From: Neoalteromonas flava
GTDB lineage: Bacteria; Pseudomonadota; Gammaproteobacteria; Enterobacterales; Alteromonadaceae
Direction: 5' to 3'
DNA length: 64,000 nt
Assembly: GCF_002807685.1 (NCBI RefSeq)
Contig: NZ_PEAX01000002.1
Span: forward strand, 186,001-250,000
Shown here: positions 44,221 through 52,485 of the stretch, one piece after another
Position numbering within the stretch: the first letter of the stretch is position 1
How the letters are laid out: each line of letters starts with the position of its first letter
Notes under the pieces: generated by a model
The model's input: only the letters and a program-made list of their open reading frames with translations
The model's database searches: none
What the model was told of the DNA's origin: nothing
Program-made: the position numbers and the translations under genes

Positions 44221-45030
44221 TTAGCGCACGTTTCTCAATTTGTTGCTGTCAAAGTCAGCCTCGTTCAGGCCCACATCAAACCGAAACTCATCTACCATCA
44301 ACAGCGTGCTTTTACCCGATTGTTCGTTATACATCTCAGCACTGTGGGCGCGCCAGAATTTGCCTTTGTACTGCTTATAATCAGATAAGGTTAGGGTTTT
44401 CAATAAACTGTCTTTGCGGTCATAGAACTCAGTTTTGTGAACATAAAAATGTTCTTGATCGACCCACGTCTTCTGCCGCGTATATCCTGAATTCGGATCC
44501 AACGGAACTTGCTCTACGACAAAAGCTTTACGGCCATTGATGGATTCTTCGCCAATGTAGTTGAAACTATATTTCTCTATCTCAAACGAGGTCATGTCTT
44601 CGAACGCGAACTCGCTGCCCATAAATGGGCCGGACTTATTCTTTGAATTGATGCGCTTCACTCGTTTAATCGCCGGCAAATAAATCCACTGTAAGTCAGG
44701 CTCTAGCGCCTTACTGAAACTTAGAAAAGCCGTTCCACTGACATCGCGAGGGTGATCAAAAATGGTCAACGCTTTATCACCATCATCAGGCACTTCTAGG
44801 GATTGCACTCGGATCTCACGCACTGACTCTTGCCCTTGCGCATTGCGCAGAATCATACGCATATCAGCGGCACTATCGCCCCAGCCAACATCGGCATTTT
44901 TACGCTGTTGGGCGACCTCTAAACCGCGTTGCTCGTTCGCTTGAACGGGCATACCAATGCTGAGTGCAGCTAAGCCTAATAGAGCTATACCTATAACCCG
45001 ACGTGGTAATAGCTGTTGCAAATTGATCAT
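44221..45030 (-). CDS. LolA-like outer-membrane lipoprotein-sorting protein (uncharacterised group)
   Basis: The 269-aa periplasmic protein has a signal peptide (about 1-31, ending GMPVQANEQ). The LolA/LolB-like fold is indicated by RNAQGQESVREIRV, TIFDHPRDVSGTAFLSF, WIYLPAIKRVKRI and KTEFYDRKDSLLKTLTLSDY. This group differs from true LolA and usually accompanies MMPL-type exporters and an outer-membrane protein, suggesting transport of a lipid or lipophilic compound across the periplasm. It is the first gene of a three-gene operon with the two barrel proteins, with GGGAGAAAGGA before the ATG. Confidence 0.8.
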   Translation of the reverse strand: MINLQQLLPRRVIGIALLGLAALSIGMPVQANEQRGLEVAQQRKNADVGWGDSAADMRMILRNAQGQESVREIRVQSLEVPDDGDKALTIFDHPRDVSGTAFLSFSKALEPDLQWIYLPAIKRVKRINSKNKSGPFMGSEFAFEDMTSFEIEKYSFNYIGEESINGRKAFVVEQVPLDPNSGYTRQKTWVDQEHFYVHKTEFYDRKDSLLKTLTLSDYKQYKGKFWRAHSAEMYNEQSGKSTLLMVDEFRFDVGLNEADFDSNKLRNVR

Positions 45031-45411
45031 TCCTTTCTCCCTTTGACCCGCTTAGTGGTTGTTCTAACAAGTATAGAACGCACTTGGGACTATTAATAAT
45101 AACGGCACGCCGCTTATTATGCTGAGTAAAAAACAGTTTTTTGGGTATATACCGCAAAGTAAGGGTGTCTCGATTGACACCTTTTGAAGAAAATTTCGGC
45201 AAAAGCGTAAATAATGCTTCACATTAGCGTATTAATTTTAATACTGGCGTATTCAATTTCATACATCTACATTTCAATTAAATCAGACACTTAGACTATT
45301 TTTTGTACAATTTTTGATAACAAACCATGAACATTTCATTAGCAAGTTTTGATCTTCTCAGAAATTGGAGTAGTATATATTCACAACTGGTCAGATGAGC
45401 GGATGAGTATT
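45031..45411. promoter_or_regulatory. Divergent fadE / LolA-like promoter region with inverted repeat and FadR-like site
   Basis: The 380-bp A+T-rich gap contains no gene. At 45161-45185 a 9-bp stem (AAGGGTGTC with GACACCTTT, one G-T pair, 6-nt loop) could be an operator or a weak terminator. At 45385-45395 AACTGGTCAGA matches the left half of the gammaproteobacterial FadR operator (AACTGGTC-N-GA), just upstream of the fadE start. The right half is poorly conserved, so the FadR call is tentative. Confidence 0.4.
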
Positions 45412-47655
45412 ATGAGCATCAGAACAAGCTTAAAGAAAGTATTACCCCCTATTTCAATTACCGAGCAAGAAGCGCTCGACGCAGGGGACGTGTGGATTGA
45501 ATCTTCTATTTATCGCGGCAAACCGGATATGCAAGTATTGCGCAATATTCCGAAAGCCACATTGAGTGCCGACGAACAAGCATTTTTAGACGGCCCGGTT
45601 AAAACCTTGTTGAAGATGGTTGATGATTTTGAACTACAAAACAGCAACCACATCCCTCAAGAGATTTTAACTTTCTTGGGCGAGAACAAATTTTTCTCAA
45701 TGATCATCCCGAAGAAATTCGGTGGTCTAGAGTTTAGTCCGTACGCTAACTCAACAATTGTTGCCACTATTGCAGCCAAGAGCGGCGCCATCGCCGTTAC
45801 TGTAATGGTGCCAAACTCGTTAGGTCCGGGCGAGCTATTGATGCACTACGGTACTGAAGAGCAACAAAATTATTGGCTACCGCGTCTAGCCGTTGGCCAA
45901 GACATTCCTTGTTTCGCCTTAACAAGCCCTGAAGCAGGGTCAGATGCTGGGTCGATTCCAGACGCAGCAATCGTCACCAAAGGTGAGTACAACGGCGAAG
46001 AAGTGATCGGTTTATCGGTTACTTGGGACAAGCGTTACATTACGCTTGCACCGATTGCGACTGTACTAGGCTTAGCGTTTAAAGTGTTTGATCCAAACGG
46101 TTTATTGGGCGACAAACTAGAGCTAGGCATCACTTGTGCGTTATTACCGAAAGATCACCCAGGCGTAGAGTTAGGTAATCGTCATGATCCTATGGGTGTG
46201 CGGTTCTATAACGGAACAACCCGTGGTGAAAACGTATTTATTCCAATGGACTTTATCATTGGTGGCCAGAAGAACATCGGTCGTGGTTGGCAAATGCTAG
46301 TGAGCTGCCTCGGCGCTGGTCGTGGTATTTCATTACCAGCAATGGGTGTTGCATCAGCACAGTCTTCATTTAAGTCGACCGCTGAGTATTCATTTGTGCG
46401 TGAGCAATTTGGTGTTCCAATTGGTCGCTTTGAAGGTATCCAAGATAAGTTGGCTGACATTGCAGGTAAGACTTTCTTACTGGAAGCGATGCGCGTGTTA
46501 ACCACTGAAGCATTAGGTTTAGGCTTGAAACCTTCGGTTATTACCGCTATTGCCAAATACCATATGACAGAACTTGGCCGTGATGTGGTCAACTCTGCGA
46601 TGGACGTACAAGCAGGTAAAGCAATTCAACGAGGTCCGCAAAATACCTTGGCTGGCGGTTATTCTGCGCTACCAATCGCAATCACTGTTGAGGGTGCTAA
46701 TATCCTAACACGCAGTTTGATGATATTTGGTCAAGGTGCAATGCGCTGCCACCCATACTTGAAGGAAATGGTTGATCTCATCCACAGTGATGACAAGTCA
46801 GCCGATGCTGAATTCAATAAAGTGCTGGGTAAAACAGTCAAGTTCAGTGTTAAGAATGCATTCCGCAGCAAGGTTAACGCGTATCTGCCGTTCTTGCGTG
46901 GCACTGAATCAGCGCTACCAGAAGTACGTAAATACGAGAAACGTTTAAACGCCTTGTCAGCAAAGCTTGCACCATTAGCTGACCTTTCCTTGTTAGTACT
47001 GGGTGGCGATTTGAAGAAAGCTGAGCTATTGTCTGCGCGTCTTGGTGACATGATGAGCTATTTATATGGCACTATGGCAGCCATTCGTTTCTATGAGCAA
47101 CGTGTGGAAGACCGTAAACAAGCGCAGCCGTATTTTGAATATGCCGCTCAGTGGTCGTTACAGCAAGCGGAAAAAGCATTGGTTGATTTCATCGCTAACT
47201 TCCCGAACACCGCGACTCGTTATTTGATGCGTGTATTGACCAACACTTACACTTCATCGGTAAGCCAAATTTCAGATGACTTGGTACGTGAATTGGCCAC
47301 CGCTTCGTTGCAAGATAGCAGTATCAAAGCACAACTGACTCACCTAGTAGTGACTGAGCCAGGTGATGGTAACGATATTAATGAGCAAGCATTTAAAGCG
47401 AAACATGCGGTGATGCCACTGCTAGGCAAAGTGCAAAAAGCTCTACGCAAGTCACCGGTAATACCGTTTGTTTCTTTTGAGAATGCAGTTAATGCGTTGT
47501 TGGAGAAAGGCGAGCTTACTCAAGAAGAACATGCAGCCTTATTAAGCTACGACGCTAAGCGTAAACTTGCCGTTCGTGTTGATGAGTTTGATTTCGACTT
47601 AAATCTACTTAAGCCAGAGCAAACTCAGGTAGACAGCACAGCAAGTGCAGCATAA
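45412..47655 (+). CDS. fadE: Acyl-CoA dehydrogenase, FadE type (DUF1974 C-terminus)
   Basis: The 747-aa flavoenzyme does the first oxidation of fatty-acid beta-oxidation. The ACAD core shows FFSMIIPKKFGGLEFSP, FALTSPEAGSDAGS (FAD/substrate loop), GRGISLPAMGVASAQSS and REQFGVPIGRFEGIQDKLAD. After about residue 480 comes the long DUF1974 helical domain of proteobacterial FadE (LRGTESALPEVRKYEKRLNA and onward). The frame is open back to a TTG at 45349, but the conserved start is MSIRTSLKKVLPP at 45412. The N-terminal membrane segments of E. coli FadE are absent, so this is the shorter form. A terminator follows. Confidence 0.94.
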   Translation: MSIRTSLKKVLPPISITEQEALDAGDVWIESSIYRGKPDMQVLRNIPKATLSADEQAFLDGPVKTLLKMVDDFELQNSNHIPQEILTFLGENKFFSMIIPKKFGGLEFSPYANSTIVATIAAKSGAIAVTVMVPNSLGPGELLMHYGTEEQQNYWLPRLAVGQDIPCFALTSPEAGSDAGSIPDAAIVTKGEYNGEEVIGLSVTWDKRYITLAPIATVLGLAFKVFDPNGLLGDKLELGITCALLPKDHPGVELGNRHDPMGVRFYNGTTRGENVFIPMDFIIGGQKNIGRGWQMLVSCLGAGRGISLPAMGVASAQSSFKSTAEYSFVREQFGVPIGRFEGIQDKLADIAGKTFLLEAMRVLTTEALGLGLKPSVITAIAKYHMTELGRDVVNSAMDVQAGKAIQRGPQNTLAGGYSALPIAITVEGANILTRSLMIFGQGAMRCHPYLKEMVDLIHSDDKSADAEFNKVLGKTVKFSVKNAFRSKVNAYLPFLRGTESALPEVRKYEKRLNALSAKLAPLADLSLLVLGGDLKKAELLSARLGDMMSYLYGTMAAIRFYEQRVEDRKQAQPYFEYAAQWSLQQAEKALVDFIANFPNTATRYLMRVLTNTYTSSVSQISDDLVRELATASLQDSSIKAQLTHLVVTEPGDGNDINEQAFKAKHAVMPLLGKVQKALRKSPVIPFVSFENAVNALLEKGELTQEEHAALLSYDAKRKLAVRVDEFDFDLNLLKPEQTQVDSTASAA

Positions 47656-47670
47656 ACACTAAGATAGTCT

Positions 47671-47700
47671 AAAAACGGCCCTTCAAAGGGCCGTTTTTTT
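47671..47700 (+). terminator. Rho-independent terminator after fadE
   Basis: AACGGCCCT and AGGGCCGTT flank a TCAA loop, followed by seven or more T. It lies 16 bp after the fadE stop and about 50 bp before tdk, whose transcription must start separately or read through. Confidence 0.92.
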
Positions 47701-47748
47701 TGCCTCAAATACCGTATAATCCCCACAAAAAGCATTTTTACTTCTACC

Positions 47749-48327
47749 ATGGCACAACTTTATTTTTATTATTCCGCGATGAATGCGGGTAAATCGACGG
47801 CGCTACTGCAGTCTGCATACAATTATCAAGAACGCGGCATGCGCACGCTCATCTACACCGCGGCGTTTGATGATCGTTATGGCGTGGGTAAAGTCAGTTC
47901 GCGTATCGGATTGCAAGCGGAAGCCCGCCTGTTCAAGGCTGAAACCGAATTGTTTAACGATATTCAAGAGCAGCTTAGTCAAGGAAAGATCGATTGTGTG
48001 TTTATTGATGAAGCGCAGTTTCTCTCACGTGCTCAAGTCAAAGACCTGATAGAAGTCGTTGATGAGTTAGATATTCCAGTATTGGCCTACGGCCTTAGAA
48101 CCGATTTCACCGGCGAAACCTTTGCCGGTAGTCATTACTTATTGGCATGGGCTGATAAACTGTTCGAATTGAAAACCGTTTGTCACTGCGGTCGCAAAGC
48201 CAACTTTGTGGTGCGTCTTGATGAACAAGGCAATGCCGTGCGCGCCGGAGAGCAAGTGGAAATTGGTGGCAATGATCGCTACGAATCGATGTGTCGTAAG
48301 CACTTTAAAGCACTGATCTGGGATTAA
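47749..48327 (+). CDS. tdk: Thymidine kinase
   Basis: This 192-aa type II (TK1-like) kinase phosphorylates thymidine with ATP for nucleotide salvage. The P-loop [14 protein letters not shown] is at residues 8-21. [10 protein letters not shown] (Walker B-like) is near 85, and the lasso domain has the zinc Cys residues in CHCGRKA and the final SMCRKHF. Length is normal for bacterial TdK. It appears monocistronic. The 260-bp gap after it shows no terminator or gene that I can identify. Confidence 0.97.
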   Translation: MAQLYFYYSAMNAGKSTALLQSAYNYQERGMRTLIYTAAFDDRYGVGKVSSRIGLQAEARLFKAETELFNDIQEQLSQGKIDCVFIDEAQFLSRAQVKDLIEVVDELDIPVLAYGLRTDFTGETFAGSHYLLAWADKLFELKTVCHCGRKANFVVRLDEQGNAVRAGEQVEIGGNDRYESMCRKHFKALIWD

Positions 48328-48587
48328 TCGAGCGGTTCTTTGAGGCCGACTAGCTGCGATTTTGGGTGATTGTCAATTTGGCGACAGTTGCGTTTCCACC
48401 TGGCATTCAGCGATTGCGAAAAACATGCAGATATAGTCAATTTTATCAATAAATTAAACTTTTCATTGGGGAGCTTTTAGTTGTTTGAAAGCACTTATTG
48501 GTCATAACCATTTATCAGCAAAATTAATTTAACTTACTAATTTTCATAGAATAGACTTATGTTTTGGTATCTTTCCACGAGGTCACT

Positions 48588-49811
48588 ATGGATTTTAGTT
48601 ATAGTCAACGCTGCCAAGACTACTTAGCTCGCGTCAAAGCATTTATGCAAACCCACGTTGAGCCTATCGAGGATGATGTTTATCACTTCTTGCATCAGCA
48701 CAATAACCATGGTGATTGGCGTCAATGGCAGCTGCACCCGCAGGTAGAGGCTCTCAAGCAGCAAGCCAAAGCAGAGGGACTGTGGAATTTATTTTTACCG
48801 GATGCTGATCTCGGACAAGGGTTGAGCTGCTTGGAATATGCACCTTTAGCTGAGCAAATGGGTCGCTGCTTATTTGCCCCCGAGATTTTCAACTGTAATG
48901 CGCCAGATACCGGGAATATGGAAGTCCTGTATCACTTTGGTGATGAGGCCCAAAAAGCGCAGTGGCTAACGCCTTTGTTAGCCGGAGAAATCCGCTCAGT
49001 ATTCGGTATGACTGAGCCTGAAGTAGCTTCTTCCGACGCCACCAATATGCAAGCTGATATCGCTATTGGTGAGGATGAAATCGTTATAAATGGGCGTAAA
49101 TGGTGGTCGACTGGATTAGGGCATCCCAATGCCAAGATCACCATTTTTATGGGGTTATCAAATCCAGAGAATGATCGCCACAATCAACACAGTATGGTGA
49201 TCGTTCCCCTCGATAGCCCAGGCATAACCATTGAGCGCATGCTCACCGCATACGGTGACTTTGATGCCCCGTATGGGCACGGTGAGATGGTATTTGATAA
49301 TGTGCGGGTACCCCGCAGTAATTTACTGGTGGGCCCTGGTAAGGGTTTCGCCATAGCACAGGGCCGTCTTGGTCCAGGTCGTATTCATCATTGTATGCGA
49401 GCGATCGGGATGGCAGAAAAAGCGCTAGAACTCGCCATTACGCGTGGGCTTTCACGGGTTGCCTTTGGCAAGCCTTTGGTAAAACTCGGCGGTAATGGCG
49501 AACGCATAGCCGAAGCACGAATGTTGATTGAACAAGCTCGCCTATTGACACTAAACGCAGCCTGGAAGATTGACAACGTAGGGGTTAAAAATGCCATGGT
49601 AGATATTTCTGCCATCAAAGTAGTGGTACCAAATATGCTGCAGCAAGTGGTCGATATGGCAATTCAACTGCATGGTGGCGCAGGCATGTGCAATGATTTT
49701 CCATTGGCTCGCTTTGCAGCTGGCGCGCGTGCGTTGCGCTTGGCAGATGGCCCAGATGAAGTCCATAAGGGCATGGTGACTCGCCTAGAGCTTAAACGCT
49801 ATGCCCAATAA
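48588..49811 (+). CDS. Acyl-CoA dehydrogenase, ACAD10/11-like
   Basis: The 407-aa protein is an ACAD with the conserved FGMTEPEVASSDATNM (substrate loop), GRKWWSTGLGHPNAKI, GRIHHCMRAIGMAEKALELA and LHGGAGMCNDFPLA near the C-terminus, the pattern of the ACAD10/11 branch. I choose the ATG at 48588 since GAGG sits upstream; the open frame reaches 48564. It overlaps the APH-type kinase by 11 bp. In mammals the same two modules are fused, and LvaC with LvaA forms a similar pair in Pseudomonas. There they remove a 4-phosphate from 4-phosphoacyl-CoA made by the kinase. I infer the same type of reaction here. Confidence 0.88.
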   Translation: MDFSYSQRCQDYLARVKAFMQTHVEPIEDDVYHFLHQHNNHGDWRQWQLHPQVEALKQQAKAEGLWNLFLPDADLGQGLSCLEYAPLAEQMGRCLFAPEIFNCNAPDTGNMEVLYHFGDEAQKAQWLTPLLAGEIRSVFGMTEPEVASSDATNMQADIAIGEDEIVINGRKWWSTGLGHPNAKITIFMGLSNPENDRHNQHSMVIVPLDSPGITIERMLTAYGDFDAPYGHGEMVFDNVRVPRSNLLVGPGKGFAIAQGRLGPGRIHHCMRAIGMAEKALELAITRGLSRVAFGKPLVKLGGNGERIAEARMLIEQARLLTLNAAWKIDNVGVKNAMVDISAIKVVVPNMLQQVVDMAIQLHGGAGMCNDFPLARFAAGARALRLADGPDEVHKGMVTRLELKRYAQ

Positions 49812-50868
49812 GTTAGTCGATACCGCGGGCGCCGTTCGACCTGGCGAAGAATTGGATCTGGCAAAGCTACAGCCTTGGCTAGACAGCACCATTGATGGGC
49901 TTGAAGGTTCTCCTGAAGTCACACAATACAGTGGCGGTGTATCAAACTGGACCTATTGTTTAGCATTTGCTAATCGCTCCATCATTTTACGCCGCGCACC
50001 GGATGGCACAAAAGCCAAAGGGGCGCACGATATGCAGCGCGAGTTTCGCCTGCAACATGACTTGAAACCAGTGTTTGATAAAGTGCCTGTAGTTTTAGGG
50101 TACTGTGAAGATCCAGAGCTTATCGGTAGTGACTTTTACGTGATGGAAAAGCTCAATGGTATCATCCCGCGCAAAAACTTACCGCGCGAGTTGAAACTAT
50201 CTTCGTCAGACGTCGCCACACTCTGTCAAAACGCCGTTGATACGTTGATTGATTTGCACCAAGTGGATTATCAGGCAGCCGGGCTTGAACACTTGGGCAA
50301 AGGAGCTGGCTATACTGAGCGCCAAATTAGTGGCTGGATCAAACGCTATCAGAACGCTAAGACTTGGAACGTGCCCAAGGCTAAACGGGTCACGGAATGG
50401 TTAATTAGTAATTTACCCAGTAAGGAATCCCTTTGTATAACGCATAATGACTATCGCTTTGATAATTTGGTACTGGCACCAGAAACTCCAACTCAAATTA
50501 TCGGAGTTTTGGATTGGGAACTCGCCACCATTGGTGATCCTCTGATGGATCTGGGTAATACCCTCGCCTATTGGGTTGAAGCTAGCGATGACAAATTAAT
50601 GCAATCCACGCGCAAGCAACCGACAAATTTAGCCGGCATGATGACTCGCCAAGAAGTGATCGATTATTACTGCGAAAAGACTGGAAATCACGCAGCAGAT
50701 TTTGCCTTCTACGAGGTTTACGGGCTGTTTCGCTTGGCGGCTATCGCGCAACAAATCTATTATCGCTATTATCACAAACAAACGCGCAATCCGGCATATA
50801 AACATTATTGGTTTTTCGTCAATTACTTGATCCGTCGGTGTAAGAAAATTATTGAAAAAGCAGGTTAA
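49801..50868 (+). CDS. APH-family kinase, LvaA/ACAD10-11-like (putative 4-hydroxyacyl-CoA kinase)
   Basis: The 355-aa protein has an aminoglycoside-phosphotransferase-type kinase fold. Motifs: SGGVSNWTYCLAF (glycine loop), RRAPDGT, REFRLQHDL, the catalytic loop ITHNDYRFDNLVL with its Asp, and VLDWELATIGDPLMDLGNTL with the metal Asp. Motif wording and gene context point to the branch that accompanies ACAD enzymes rather than to antibiotic kinases. With the overlapping ACAD it may phosphorylate the 4-hydroxyl of hydroxyacyl-CoA so that it can be eliminated and moved to the 3-position for beta-oxidation. Substrate range unproven. Confidence 0.86.
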   Translation: MPNKLVDTAGAVRPGEELDLAKLQPWLDSTIDGLEGSPEVTQYSGGVSNWTYCLAFANRSIILRRAPDGTKAKGAHDMQREFRLQHDLKPVFDKVPVVLGYCEDPELIGSDFYVMEKLNGIIPRKNLPRELKLSSSDVATLCQNAVDTLIDLHQVDYQAAGLEHLGKGAGYTERQISGWIKRYQNAKTWNVPKAKRVTEWLISNLPSKESLCITHNDYRFDNLVLAPETPTQIIGVLDWELATIGDPLMDLGNTLAYWVEASDDKLMQSTRKQPTNLAGMMTRQEVIDYYCEKTGNHAADFAFYEVYGLFRLAAIAQQIYYRYYHKQTRNPAYKHYWFFVNYLIRRCKKIIEKAG

Positions 50869-50872
50869 CTAC

Positions 50873-51622
50873 ATGCAAAGACAAAATATCATTATTACCG
50901 GTGCAAGCTCTGGTCTCGGCAAAGGCATGGCCATCGAGTTCGCTAAGATGGGGCGGAATTTAGGACTTTGCGCGCGGCGGGTAGAACGCTTAGAAGAGTT
51001 AAAAGCGGAGCTATTGGCAATCAATCCGAACGTTAACGTTGTGATTAAGCCTCTTGATGTGGACGACCATGATGCTGTGTTTACCTGCTTTAATGAGTTT
51101 CAAGCTGAATTCGGCACGCTTGATCGTGTGATTGTAAATGCTGGAATGGGTAAAGGAGCATCGGTAGGTACCGGTTACTTTTATGCTAACAAGCAAACTG
51201 CTATAACCAATTTTGTGTCGGCCTTGGCACAATGTGAAGCCGCTGTGGGGATTTTCCGTCAACAAAATCATGGCCATCTAGTCACGATATCTTCGATCAG
51301 TGCAGCTCGCGGTTTTCGTCGCGCTCTTACTGTTTATGCCGCGACTAAAGCGGCACTCACCTCACTTACTGAGGGGATCCGCATTGATCTGATGAAAACT
51401 CCAATCAAAGTATCAACAATCCACCCTGGTTTTATCCAAACTGAAATCAATGAGAAAGTGAAAGCTGCGCCCTTTATGGTGGATACTGAAACCGGGTGTA
51501 AGGCCTTGGTCCGCTCGATTGAAAAAGAGCCAGCTAACAGTTATGTGCCGGCATGGCCTTGGGCGATCCTCTATCGGCTAATGAAATGGGCACCATTATC
51601 TATGCTGGCGAAGATGAGTTAA
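50873..51622 (+). CDS. Short-chain dehydrogenase/reductase (SDR)
   Basis: This 249-aa classical SDR has the cofactor loop TGASSGLGKGMAIEFAKMG near residues 8-26, a VNAG motif (VIVNAGMG), the catalytic SISSIS and Tyr in YAATKAALTS, then HPGFIQTEI. ARR at the end of beta-2 favours NADP. The ATG at 50873, five bases after the kinase stop with AGG upstream, is preferred to the longer frame from 50852. The C-terminal tail (AWPWAILYRLMKWAPLSMLA) may bind a membrane. It probably oxidises or reduces a hydroxy/keto group in the same catabolic route. Confidence 0.87.
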   Translation: MQRQNIIITGASSGLGKGMAIEFAKMGRNLGLCARRVERLEELKAELLAINPNVNVVIKPLDVDDHDAVFTCFNEFQAEFGTLDRVIVNAGMGKGASVGTGYFYANKQTAITNFVSALAQCEAAVGIFRQQNHGHLVTISSISAARGFRRALTVYAATKAALTSLTEGIRIDLMKTPIKVSTIHPGFIQTEINEKVKAAPFMVDTETGCKALVRSIEKEPANSYVPAWPWAILYRLMKWAPLSMLAKMS

Positions 51623-52485
51623 TGCAAGGGTCGATATTATCGCAGGTTATCTTGCCGCTGGTGTTGGCAATGATCATGTTCGGCATGGGCCTGAGTTTAA
51701 CCCGCGATGACTTTGCCCGCTTGCTGCGCATTCCGCAATCGGTTATCGCCGGGCTGATCGGCCAGGTGATCATTCTGCCATTGCTCGCCTTTGGTTTAGC
51801 AATAGTATTAGCACTGCCACCTTACCTGGCGGTTGGGGTTATGGTGTTAGCAGCCTGCCCGGGAGGTACAACAAGTAATTTAATCAGTCATATTGCGCGC
51901 GCAAATTTAGCACTTTCAATTACGCTAACTGCAATTACCACACTAATTTGTGTATTTACCACACCGCTCATCATTCAATTTAGTCTGCATTATTTTGGTG
52001 TTGATAGCCCTAACTTTTCCCTAATCAATACCACGTTGGGTTTAATTGTAATCTCTCTGATCCCAGTATTGCTGGGCCTGTTTGTACGCCACAAAGCACC
52101 AGTCTTTGCCCAGCGCCAAGAGCCGGTCTTTAGGAAGCTTGCAGTTATCTTTATGATTGCCATGATCGCTGGGATCAGCTGGCAAGAGCGCACTATGCTA
52201 ATGGAGTCCTTTCCCCGCGTTTTTGTGATCACACTAACACTAAATATACTGGCAACATTGCTTGGCGTTATTATCGCTAAACTGGTTTTCTTATCACCAC
52301 GCGATGCCACCACACTAGGCATTGAAATCGGTACCCAGAATGCTTCAATGGCGATTTTAATCACCTTGACCTTTTTGGATGATCCGAGCTATGCCATTGC
52401 CTGCGGTGTGTATGGCGTCACCATGTATGTCGGAGCCTTTGCGCTAGTTTACTGGCACAAGTATCAGCCCAAGCAGCCTGGCTAA
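51622..52485 (+). CDS. Bile-acid:sodium symporter family (BASS) transporter
   Basis: The 287-aa inner-membrane protein has about ten helices. BASS/SBF features are FGMGLSLTRDDFARLLRIP in the first helices, VLAACPGGTTSNLISHIARA (the crossover region with Gly-Gly-Thr) and GIEIGTQNASMAILI in the second half. It starts at an ATG overlapping the SDR stop (TAATG). Family members take up organic anions with sodium. In this operon an organic acid such as a hydroxy-fatty acid or steroid side-chain acid is a reasonable substrate. Its 3' end overlaps the Kef gene by 4 bp. Confidence 0.87.
   Translation: MQGSILSQVILPLVLAMIMFGMGLSLTRDDFARLLRIPQSVIAGLIGQVIILPLLAFGLAIVLALPPYLAVGVMVLAACPGGTTSNLISHIARANLALSITLTAITTLICVFTTPLIIQFSLHYFGVDSPNFSLINTTLGLIVISLIPVLLGLFVRHKAPVFAQRQEPVFRKLAVIFMIAMIAGISWQERTMLMESFPRVFVITLTLNILATLLGVIIAKLVFLSPRDATTLGIEIGTQNASMAILITLTFLDDPSYAIACGVYGVTMYVGAFALVYWHKYQPKQPG

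Noticed and set aside
46206-46592. 128-aa open frame opposite fadE
   Set aside because: Lies fully inside the strongly conserved fadE core and shows no independent motif or ribosome-binding site.
49801-50868. Aminoglycoside resistance kinase
   Set aside because: The APH-like fold is shared, but overlap with an ACAD gene and the LvaA/ACAD11-like motifs point to acyl-CoA metabolism.
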